Positions 1 to 7,871 of a DNA stretch of 20,679 nt are shown piece after piece. The notes under the pieces were generated by a model. It was not told where the DNA came from. It ran no database searches and saw nothing but the letters and a program-made list of their open reading frames with translations. How positions within the stretch are numbered: the stretch's first letter is position 1; every line of letters starts with the position of its first letter. Source of the DNA: Gamarada debralockiae (lineage: Eukaryota; Ascomycota; Leotiomycetes; Helotiales; Hyphodiscaceae); contig NXFV01000713.1 of NCBI GenBank assembly GCA_002803225.1, positions 1 to 20,679 on the forward strand. Direction: 5' to 3'. The position numbers and the translations under genes were made by a program.

Positions 1-1740
1 GATGTGGCTGCAGAATGCAAGATGTATTGAAGAAGGACCTCAAATCAAGCCGGTGGGAACTCGAGGTTCTAGAGGGATCTCACAGCCACCTAGCGTCCGC
101 AGACCCTTCTGCGCATCCTGCACATAGAATTGCTGCTCTCGATCCTTCAATCATTGTCCAGATCGGAGAATTGGTTTGCTCTGGTCTGGCTGTGATTCGT
201 CGCCGACATACTCTCTTCCTAGTCCAGAAAGATATCTCGAATATAGCTCAAAATCACGTATCAAACAGCTATATGGAAGGCTTCAATGGAGTGGCTCTTT
301 CATGTATGCTTGGCTTTATCCGCTGTCTCGATTTTACTAACTATTGTATTAGAAATTACAGACTAATGGATTCCGGCCGGCATATCAGACGAACCCTGAG
401 ACTAATGCCCTTACGAATCTCTTCTTCGTACACCCCCGCGCACTCGACATGTGGAAGCAGTATCCGGACGTGCTTTTACTTGATTGTACATACAAAACAA
501 ACCGATTCAACTTGCCGCTGCTGAATATATGTGCTATATCAGGGAACAACAAGGCGATTTAGGTTGGGTTGGTATTCTTGTCAGGGGAAAAGAAGGCTAA
601 TTGTCAATGGGCAGTTCAACAACTACGCAATGTTATAGCTGAGGCCAGCATTGAAAAGCTGGTTTCTATTGTAACTGATAGGGAACTGGCTCTTATGGAC
701 TGCCTTGATACACAATTCACCAAGTCTACGCACCTCCTTTGCAAAGGCATGTGAATGTAAACGTTTTGGCCAAAACCAAGAAGTTCTTCCCAAGTCTAAC
801 CAAAGGCGACGATGGCAAAATGAAAAGACACCCTTCAAGGCATTCCTTAACGACTGGAATACACTGCTTTCTAGTGTTAACGAGATGTCATATAGTGCCT
901 TGCTGAAAACAATGACGGCAAAACACACCCCTGGGGCCATGAGCTATGTTGTAGGGACTTGGCTAACCTTTTGGAAAGAGAAACTCGTGGCCTATTGGGT
1001 GAACCAAAACTACTACTTTGGAGTACTAGTTACTACTCTAATTGAAGGTTGCCATACAACACTTAAGTCTTACCTTTAGCGTGGGGATGGGGACTTACGT
1101 GGTGTTTTTGTACGTATGCAACACTTCTGGGATGCACAGTATACGGCCTTTAATACAGCTGTTGCGCAGCAGCAATTACGGCCCAAAATCAATCTGAATA
1201 TCTCTCTTTTTGCTGCTGTCCTGCAGCACGTTCACGGCCCTGCACTACAGAGAATACTCCAAGAGTATGCTAAGTTGCCTACGTCAGGGCCATCGCCCCC
1301 GGGGTGTATGTGTACGATTTAGTAGTCTTTTGGTCTTCCCTGCTATCACACAATTTGGAAGCGTAAGGTGGAGGGCGGAATGATTCAGCTAGGAAATATA
1401 CATCGTCACTAGGACTATCACAGGCCAATTTCAAGTACCCCGCCTCCTACAGTCGATCCACTGCCTCGCCCGATCTTGAATCCTCTACGTATTCAAGGCT
1501 CTTGGGGGTGTATCACGAATAGCAGAGTCTAGTACTCGACGGGACCCCTCCTCTTGAGAGCTCCCTCTAAGTTCTGCACCAGCTATCCTAGATAGACCTA
1601 GGTCACCGCAAGGGCAATTGTTTGTAAGCCCAATAGGCCTAAATCGACTGACTTCGACTGCCCGAGCAATGACGGAAATCGCGAATGGATACGTGGACCC
1701 TACGAGCCAGGAGCCCGAAGGGAGCGTGCTTATATGTGTG
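1..1740 (+). pseudogene. Degenerate Mutator-like (MULE) DDE transposase
   Basis: A broken transposase gene of the MULE/FAR1 type enters from the left edge. Landmarks in order are a Trp- and His-containing N-terminal DNA-binding-like region (about 50-240), the first catalytic Asp in LLDCTYKTN (codon 482-484), the second in VTDRELALMDC (677-679), the Glu in LIEGCHTTLK (1044-1046), and a SWIM-type CxC...CxH zinc finger (Cys codons 1305, 1311, 1341; His 1347). The full DDE triad is therefore still visible. Breaks seen: a reading-frame change between about 250 and 415, another near 745-755, and in-frame TAG codons at 560, 1077, 1320, 1323 and 1410. A proline-rich tail with further stops continues to about 1740. 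The left end lies outside the window, so its terminal repeats cannot be checked. The element is non-autonomous in this state. The family call is firm; the right boundary is approximate. Confidence 0.85.
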
Positions 1741-1855
1741 GTATTTCATCGGTTTACCAGAAAGATTGTATGGACGACGCAGCTACCGTAGCTGCCGCTG
1801 CGATGCATAAGGTCACTGATGTTCATACACAAGATGCAGTGCACCTAATAACCTC

Positions 1856-1885
1856 GCGCGCCCATACTAATTTGTATGAGCGCGC
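1856..1885. repeat. Inverted repeat / hairpin
   Basis: Two 12-base arms, GCGCGCCCATAC (1856-1867) and GTATGAGCGCGC (1874-1885), pair at 11 of 12 positions around a six-base loop. It lies just past the transposase relic and may mark an element end. No function is known. Confidence 0.6.
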
Positions 1886-1992
1886 AAGGCGCATATATGT
1901 CACTATGTAAATCGAGGACTGTGTAGGACGAAAGGTTAAAGCTATTCACAAATCGAAAATTAAGGCTATCTACATCTCCAAATCGTCTAAAT

Positions 1993-2012
1993 CCCACTTT
2001 CCCGAAAGTGGG
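1993..2012. repeat. Perfect hairpin CCCACTTTC/GAAAGTGGG
   Basis: Nine-base perfect complementary arms flank two bases. A direct repeat ATGTACAAATAGC follows at 2020-2032 and again at 2041-2053. These sit directly in front of the NACHT relic and look like a transposon terminus or insertion scar, but no element could be delimited. Confidence 0.55.
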
Positions 2013-2079
2013 GGACGCTATGTACAAATAGCCGGGAGTCATGTACAAATAGCTCAACCCCAAAATAACGACTTGGGGT

Positions 2080-2325
2080 AACACATCCGATGCGCCTTGT
2101 ATATTCTGGTTATATGGTGTGGCAGGCACCGGCAAGTGGACCTTCTCACGGACTGTCGCCCGTCATTCGCCGAAGAGAGACGACTCGGAGGTAGCTTCTT
2201 CTTTTCCAGGATGAGGAGTGAAGGGCTCACTGACAAGGCTCGAATGAATGAATTTATTCCGCCCATATGACTAAGCATAGATTCACGGACGCGATGGGCC
2301 TTGGGCACGTCCGTAATAACCACAT
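2080..2325 (+). pseudogene. NACHT (NLR-type) NTPase P-loop fragment
   Basis: The plus-strand frame from 2080 reads a stretch typical of fungal NACHT proteins: CIFWLYGVAGTGKWTFSRTV (2098-2157), where functional homologues have a Walker A ending GKST or GKT. Here the residue after Lys is Trp (codon 2137-2139), so the Ser/Thr that would coordinate Mg is lost. The frame stops at TGA 2212-2214. The following bases in another frame resemble degraded NACHT sequence up to about 2325. No start, no effector domain and no downstream repeat domain are present, so this is a relic. Intact proteins of this class are STAND NTPases used in fungal self/non-self recognition. The assignment rests on the P-loop signature alone. 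Confidence 0.65.
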
Positions 2326-2510
2326 CCCGTCAATTCCAAAACCTCTGAGCCTCAACGGATCTTCCAGCCAAACGGCGCCGTCGCGCCTACAACATGGGGG
2401 GCTAGTAGTCAAAGAGGAGGAGTCAATGCCTTAAAAGAGTCCCTCATGGTGAGACGCGAATGGCGAATTAGACTTTATTTCTCTGTCAGCCCGTGCTCTG
2501 TCCGAGCTAG

Positions 2511-2587
2511 GCATGCTCTGGTGACATGCTCTGGTGACATGTTCTGATGACATGCTCTGATGAAATGCTCTGGTGACATCTTCCGGT
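2511..2587. repeat. 13-bp minisatellite, about six copies
   Basis: Six imperfect tandem copies of GACATGCTCTGGT, with variants such as GACATGTTCTGAT and GAAATGCTCTGGT. The unit length is not a multiple of three, so it is unlikely to be coding. It lies between the NACHT relic and the WW-domain gene. Confidence 0.85.
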
Positions 2588-2830
2588 GCTTTATTAGACT
2601 GAGTTTAATGGCTGAGGGATTTTCTTTGCAGGGTAAGCGTTTCAGCTTGATGAGTCGGTTTGGCGCCAATTAGATTGCGGTACAGTAAGACAGCCACAGT
2701 CGTTCTTGGATCAATTATGGAGAATAAAAGGTAATGAGTTTCCCGATTACGCGCCTCCAACCCTCAACTACCATCTTCATTGTTGAGATTTCTTGCATTC
2801 AACGCTCACTTCAAAGAGCAGAGACTCGAG

Positions 2831-3566
2831 ATGGATTTCGTTCAGAACGCCGCTAGGGGTTTCGCTTCCCACCAGGGTCGAGGGCCGCAAGGACCGCCAT
2901 TGGCCCCTCCGTGGGTGACGCGCTGGGACGAGGCTGAACAGCGCATGGTGTACATCAATGAGCGGACCGGCGAGAGGCAGTGGCAGCACCCACAGCCTGG
3001 GTACGGCCCTGACCATGGATATGCAGAGCGTGGACACGCTGAACAGCCAAGGAGCAACAACCACAACCTGGGGTATGGTGCCGCTGGCGTTGCCGCCGGT
3101 CTTGTTGGTGGTGCCCTCTTGATGCACGAAGGAGAGAAAATCCGTATGGACCTCTTTTTGGACCTGGCAGACAAGTGACTGACTGACAGCAACAGACCAT
3201 AAATGGGACGAGGATAAATACCGAGCCGAGAGGAGATTCGATGAGCATCAGGAGTCAAGATTTGAGGAGGAGCAGCGGCTTAACGACGAGCAAAGGTTTC
3301 AGGAAAGGAGGTTTGAGGACGAGCGGAGATTTAATGAGGAGCAAGGGTTTGAGGAAAGGAGGTTTGAAGAGGAAAGGAGGTTTGAGGAGGGAAGGAGGTT
3401 TGAGGAGGAAAGGAGATTTAATGAGGAGCAAAGATTTGACGAGAGGAGGTTTGAGGAGGAGCGAATATCTGACGAGCAGAGGATGTTTAACGATGAGCGC
3501 AGGTTTGACAACGAGCAGATGTTTGAGAGGTTCGAAGAGGAGCAGAGGGTTGAAGGGGACTGGTGA
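2831..3566 (+). CDS. WW-domain protein with glycine-zipper segment and charged RF-E/N-EE repeat tail
   Basis: Two exons, 2831-3143 and 3196-3566, with a 52-base GTATGG...ACAG intron; 227 residues. The start is the first ATG, in good context (CGAGATGG). Residues 22-56 form a WW domain (Trp28, Tyr41, Trp51, Pro54), a proline-motif binding module. Residues about 81-100 (GYGAAGVAAGLVGGALL) are Gly/Ala-rich with GxxxG spacing, a glycine zipper that may associate with membranes. After the splice, the tail (about residues 118-223) is built from some 17 copies of a five- to seven-residue unit such as RFEEER, RFNEEQ or RFDER, and ends EGDW. This should form a long charged helix. Related fungal WW proteins, as I recall them, share the N-terminal two thirds, with a different acidic tail. 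The function is unknown; a scaffold or adaptor role is inference. If the intron were retained, translation would end at 3178. Confidence 0.75.
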
Positions 3567-3689
3567 TATCATCTATTTGTTATTACTATCAGGTTCCTAT
3601 AGCAAAAGCAAAATCGAAGCCCACATTCAGACCGAATTGCAAATTTCACTGCAATAAGCCACACATTACAGCCAGATTGGATGCGCCAT

Positions 3690-4193
3690 TTATTTGACAT
3701 TTGCTTGTCTGTCCTCCCAAACGTCGAATCGATAGCGCCCTTTTGCACACTTAGATTCCTGTGCATACTCTATCATTGTCGAAGCTTGGCATGAGATTGA
3801 TTTGATCAATACAGCGTCCTCCCTGGCCCAAAATAGAGTCGTCGCCTCCGCAGGATGTCTTCGTACAATGGCTGTACCCACGCTGGGTGCTTTGCCCAGT
3901 GAACCCATCTGTGGATATCTCGTCGCTCCAAAGTGATTGACAGTGGCGAGTGACAGGAAGCTCCTTGCTTTCTTTTCAGAGTATCCAAGCTTCACCCACG
4001 AAGTCATACTCATTGTCGCATCATGTAGCGGGAAGGAAGATCTCTTTCTAGGGATCAGGCAAGAAAATCCTCCTCTCGCATATACGCGCCGCCTCACCTC
4101 AGAGCCTACAGGAGGTGTGAAGTTTGTTACACCGCCTTCGCTCGCAGGGATTGTTTTGTGTAGGCAGAATGATTTGGTTAGTGGCGGAATCAA
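3690..4193 (-). CDS. Hypothetical protein, unrecognised
   Basis: A single uninterrupted minus-strand frame of 167 codons with an ATG start. The predicted protein is basic and lacks signal peptide, membrane segments or any motif I recognise. Internal Met codons at roughly residues 60-62 are possible alternative starts. The plus strand of the same DNA also carries partly open protein-like frames (for example about 3764-3934 and 3937-4263), which makes the true coding strand, if any, uncertain. The stretch lies between the WW gene and a MITE in relic-rich DNA, so it may be a decayed element or chance. Kept as a weak candidate only. Confidence 0.25.
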   Translation of the reverse strand: MIPPLTKSFCLHKTIPASEGGVTNFTPPVGSEVRRRVYARGGFSCLIPRKRSSFPLHDATMSMTSWVKLGYSEKKARSFLSLATVNHFGATRYPQMGSLGKAPSVGTAIVRRHPAEATTLFWAREDAVLIKSISCQASTMIEYAQESKCAKGRYRFDVWEDRQANVK

Positions 4194-4222
4194 AGCGGTG
4201 CAACAAACATTAGGGCCTCCAC

Positions 4223-4450
4223 GAAGGTCGTGGTCAAAAGTTTGGAATATACAGGGTATTTAGGCCCTGTAACACGCTGTAATTTTAGACTACGGCGCCT
4301 GTAAGCTCTCCCTGTAGTTGATTGGCAGTCTTCGCGTCTGAGCACTCAGCATCCAATCGATTCTGTGTATCTAGGCCTGTAATTTAGGCCAGGGTCTTGT
4401 AAATACCGCGTGATCACCCTGCCTATTCCAAACTTTTCACGGCGACCTTC
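4223..4450. mobile_element. MITE-like element with 27-bp terminal inverted repeats
   Basis: The left end (4223-4249, GAAGGTCGTGGTCAAAAGTT...) and the reverse complement of the right end (4424-4450) match at 24 of 27 bases. The mismatches are confined to three positions in the middle. The interior is only about 174 bases, has no reading frame, and carries further sub-terminal inverted similarity built on CAGGGTATTTA and GGCCTGTAA. A clean target-site duplication is not evident, so the superfamily is open. Confidence 0.75.
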
Positions 4451-5622
4451 CTATGTATTCGGGGGGACGTCCAAAGGAGGACAGGAAGAGTACCCAAATG
4501 CTCTCTTTTCTTAAGCACTTGTACAAGGTGTCCCCTACAAACCTTTAGTGTTGTCTGGAGAGCCGAGCTTAAGACCGAATTCAACGGTTGGAGTTATAGC
4601 CACTATGGCCACAAAACAGAGGCAGGCACCATGACAGAGCACAGGATCAACGAAAGATCGAAAAACAACTACCTGTGTAAGGAGTAGGACTACACCGAGG
4701 TGTTCAGTAGAACCGATGCCTAGCACGATCGATCGGTCGGAGCCCTCTGGGGGTAGCGACGCAGAGTTTTCACTTCGATCCTTAAACCGACACATACGTG
4801 ACAAAGGGGTTTCTTTCTTAAGAGCTCTTGCGGCCCTTCCAATTTTTCACATATCATACTACCTCTCTCAACTGCCTTGGGGGCTCGACTGTAATGAAAT
4901 ATACATACCTAAAGTAGAGGGATTCATGGAGGAGGAAGGTCTTACAGAGAGTTGGCATAGGGTTTAGTAGGGAAAACACGATGTGTGGGGGAAAGGAGGA
5001 GCCTAGAGAGCTCCTTGCTAGGAGACGACAGATAGATACTATACGAAGGGGCAGAGGGAATTCGAGGGGGACGTTACGATTAACCACAACAGCCCTCAGG
5101 CTCCTGGTGTGCAAGACAAGTGGAGGGACCTTCCTTGCAGAGGCAGGCCCGAGGACGTACCCAGACTATACTATTTTGAAGGGAGTCGGCTTCTGAGTTA
5201 AGTAGAGAGAAGGGACACTAGAGCTGTCTCCAATGTCCCTTGGAATACACTCGAATACAACCATTCTCGACTTGGGGTTAGAAGCTGGATTTTTGGGTTA
5301 GTTCAGGGACAGAGGTCCCCCTACATTCATTAGAATCGCTAGTTACTAAGGTTATCTGGCCGTGCTACTATAGTCTTCGACTTGCACAGCAAGTTAAAAG
5401 GAATAATCACTCACTCAATCAATCGTATGTATTCCTGCAACATTATTCAGTTTAGCCCAAACTTCTAAACACAAAACTAGCCTCATCCAAAGGCGTCCCG
5501 GACCTTGTAGTCACTGAATCGGTGATTGTGCATCAAAGATTCAGAAACAAGTACCCAGTACCAAAGCAATCGAGATTCTCAACGTAAATATGGGTATTGC
5601 TGTAAAACTTCATCAACAACAA
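4451..5622. other. Gene-poor stretch, probable old repeat DNA
   Basis: No supported gene. Short open frames at 4716-4967 (+) and 4981-5196 (+) have no recognisable domain and no splice partners. The stretch has uneven composition, with G-rich runs near 4980-5080 and AT-rich DNA near 5390-5470. It may be eroded transposon sequence but shows no diagnostic motif. Confidence 0.5.
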
Positions 5623-5937
5623 CTACCAACTCAGATCTGCTTTGATCATGTGGTCTGAGAATCCGATATGGTAGACATTGGACACTGACAATGAAGGCAG
5701 AATTTGGTGCGAATTCACCTCGAATTCTTCAACCATTTTCTCTATCAAAAAGTATTTGGCCGTTTCTTCTTTGGCCGAAATTTTGGATTCTATGGCTGCC
5801 TTGAAGGCCGCCTCGGTCACGGGGTTTCTCTTTTGGTCGAAGTGAGCACTTGTGGAAACCAATGTTTGGGCTTCAGCCGGGTCTTCGCTAGTCGCGGCCT
5901 CGAGTACATGAACCAAAGCACTAGCCAACCCACACAA
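5623..5937 (-). pseudogene. Orphan coding-like exon, unrecognised
   Basis: The minus-strand frame of 105 codons ends at a TAG (5623-5625) and reads as a plausible soluble alpha-helical protein (for example KAAIESKISAKEETAKYFL) with codon choice like the real genes here. It has no usable upstream ATG; the frame is closed by a TAA shortly before its left-hand residues. A splice acceptor (GGTTGGCTAG) precedes Ser-Ala-Leu-Val-His, so it could be a terminal exon. A possible first exon begins with the ATG at 6084-6086 (MLLLLFYTAAKLYFEPERSR), but I could not find a donor in the matching phase. Either a gene with an unusual intron or a fragment of a lost gene. Confidence 0.35.
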
Positions 5938-6847
5938 ACGCAGTTAAAACCGATCCAGGAGTCTCGTGCACAGATAGGCAGGTATATGGGGTGTTGGAAG
6001 TGGAGGACCAAACCCACAATCACGTGCCGGCTTCGTTCCGGTTCGAAATAAAGCTTGGCTGCTGTATAGAAGAGTAGCAATAACATGTTGTCAAAGTTTG
6101 ATGCCTCTCGTTACGCTACTCATTTGGCGTGTTGTAAGGCTCGGTATCTCGTATGCTATTCGTGATTCACCCTCACCGCAGCAGCAGCTCGATACGGCAT
6201 TTCTGATGACGATGAAGTCGAGCTATCGGGTTCGAGCGTGGATCGTAGAGCATATCTCAATCATGGCATAAGTGTGCTCTCGACACGAAAGTCCGTTTTC
6301 AATCCATCATTCGAGACCCGAGGACTAAGCATGGACGTTTGAAGTTGGACCGATGAGTGAAGGCCTGGAAAGGAATTTTTGAGTAAAGGTACGGAACTAT
6401 ATTAGGCTTTTATGAAGTATAGTGAAGACCGAAATCGGGGTTTATACTTTGATGTTGAGTAGCTTGTACTATTTGTAGTACTACTCGTACATACTTTGAA
6501 ACTCTTCTCTACCAGAATTTGTTAGATAATAACAAATCTACTATAGCGAAAATAAGCTTACGACCTAAAACTGATGACCGCTATCTGATCCGTAGCTGAA
6601 ATGATAGACACTATACTTTTTTGATGTCTTTTCGTTCAGCTAGTTGCTGCCGAGTTTCCACGAGAAACCTGCACTGGGCAGAACCAACTGTGGCCAAATG
6701 AGGTCCTCGTAGCGATCTGATATATTGGTATAGGAATAGTCAGTTCGCACAGACCCCCGGTCTTCCGGTGGAAGCTACTATAAACCCAAACTACCTGCCG
6801 AACCCAATTCTATATCTGGAATATAGCTCCTCGTCAGCAACACCGAT
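5938..6847. other. Intergenic, AT-rich, no gene seen
   Basis: Lies downstream of the acetyltransferase stop and upstream of the orphan exon. Contains a perfect 8-base inverted repeat ATTTGTTA/TAACAAAT (6517-6537) and short TACTTTGA direct repeats. No RNA gene or coding region could be supported. Confidence 0.5.
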
Positions 6848-7411
6848 TTATGCAGCCCCGGCTGCAACAGGAACTGTATTCAAATCTTTTTCTAATTCGA
6901 CAAAACACAAGTCATCCGGCAAAGCCAACTCCTTGATCCGCTCTTTGGGAAAAGGAGTCAATTCGCCCGTCTTTCGATACCCACGGCGTATGTACCACAA
7001 GATAAGCTCTCGGCGCGTCGAAAGGGCGTTCAACTCCAGCTTCTTAACGCCCCAGGCCCGTTGACAGTAGTCTTCGGCATAGGCGAGGACTTGGCGCCCA
7101 ATACCGCCACGCTGGTGACGCTGGTCCACCGCCAACATGGAAAGGCGAGCGAGGTCGGCGCTGCGCTTGGAAACTTCAATGGAGGCCACGAGGGCGCTGT
7201 TGTTGTCGGTGGCCATCAGGATCGCGCTGTCGGGCTTGGTGATTTGGGTCATTATTTCCTCGACATCAATACGGAAGCTCGACCCGAGCTTCATGTCCGC
7301 CGTCCAGTCTTGTCTGCTGTCTTCGGCGCGAAACGCGGATTGCACCATTGTTTGAAGCTGAGCTGCATCATCTGGAGTTGCAATGCGGAACTGGAAGTCG
7401 CCGTTGGTCAT
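6848..7411 (-). CDS. GNAT-family N-acetyltransferase
   Basis: Intronless, 187 residues, ATG at 7411 in context AAAATGACC. It belongs to the GCN5-related acyl-CoA N-acyltransferases, which move an acetyl group from acetyl-CoA to an amine. Residues 88-96 (ARLSMLAVD) form the beta-4 strand, followed by the acetyl-CoA pyrophosphate loop QRGGIGR (100-106) and helix LAYAEDYC. The C-terminal motif LWYIRRGYRKTGE (138-150) holds the Tyr usually placed near the thiol leaving group. There is no targeting signal. The length is normal for a single-domain GNAT, but the substrate cannot be told from sequence. The gene diverges from the MCC alpha gene with 460 bases between the start codons. The lack of introns contrasts with its neighbours; recent acquisition is possible but not shown. 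Confidence 0.85.
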   Translation of the reverse strand: MTNGDFQFRIATPDDAAQLQTMVQSAFRAEDSRQDWTADMKLGSSFRIDVEEIMTQITKPDSAILMATDNNSALVASIEVSKRSADLARLSMLAVDQRHQRGGIGRQVLAYAEDYCQRAWGVKKLELNALSTRRELILWYIRRGYRKTGELTPFPKERIKELALPDDLCFVELEKDLNTVPVAAGAA

Positions 7412-7871
7412 TTTGGTGGAGATTATCTAATCTGTCAAGGTAGTGTAACTTTGGTAGGTTCTTTCTGATGCTAGATTCGAGGACTTAATTGTGTAATATT
7501 GTGACTGTTAACAGTAAAGTAGGCACTTATTTAAAAAGATTGGATTGGAATATCGCCTGCGGTTCCGTAGCTACCAATATATAAGTCATGTAACAGGAAG
7601 GGCGTTATTGACACGATAAGGATCGTTTCATTGCAGCCTACCGGTAGATATCCTCGCTTGAACGCTAGTTTCCTCTGTGTTCGCTTGTGAACCCCCGGAT
7701 TTTCTCCCCACATGTTGGAGGAATCTAGGCTATCGACGGCTTAACAATGAAGCTCGGCTTCTTCAACCTGCAATTGTAACCAAAACAATCCTCAAGACAT
7801 ACAAAACCAGAGCGAAAATCTTTCCATTGACAATGCTTTGTTCATATTGAGCTCTGTGTTTCTTATCTGCC
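7412..7871. promoter_or_regulatory. Divergent promoter region, GNAT (-) / MCC alpha (+)
   Basis: 460 bases separate the two start codons. A TATA-like ATATATAAG lies near 7577-7585 on the plus strand. A five-codon upstream reading frame (ATG at 7833, stop TGA 7848-7850) sits 21 bases before the MCC alpha start. No operator was identified. Confidence 0.5.

Noticed and set aside
2780..2830. N-terminal extension of the WW protein
   Set aside because: The open frame begins at TTG, not ATG; the first ATG in frame is 2831, in good context.
3255..3572. Minus-strand Leu/Pro/Lys-rich frame over the WW tail
   Set aside because: It is the complement of the purine-rich repeat; the splice junction and homologous N-terminus support the plus strand.
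4981..5196. Short basic plus-strand frame
   Set aside because: It has an ATG but no domain, no conserved neighbours and is only 71 codons in eroded DNA; not enough to call a gene.
7061..7468. Plus-strand frame opposite the acetyltransferase
   Set aside because: It is the antisense shadow of the GNAT gene, which has clear motifs on the minus strand.
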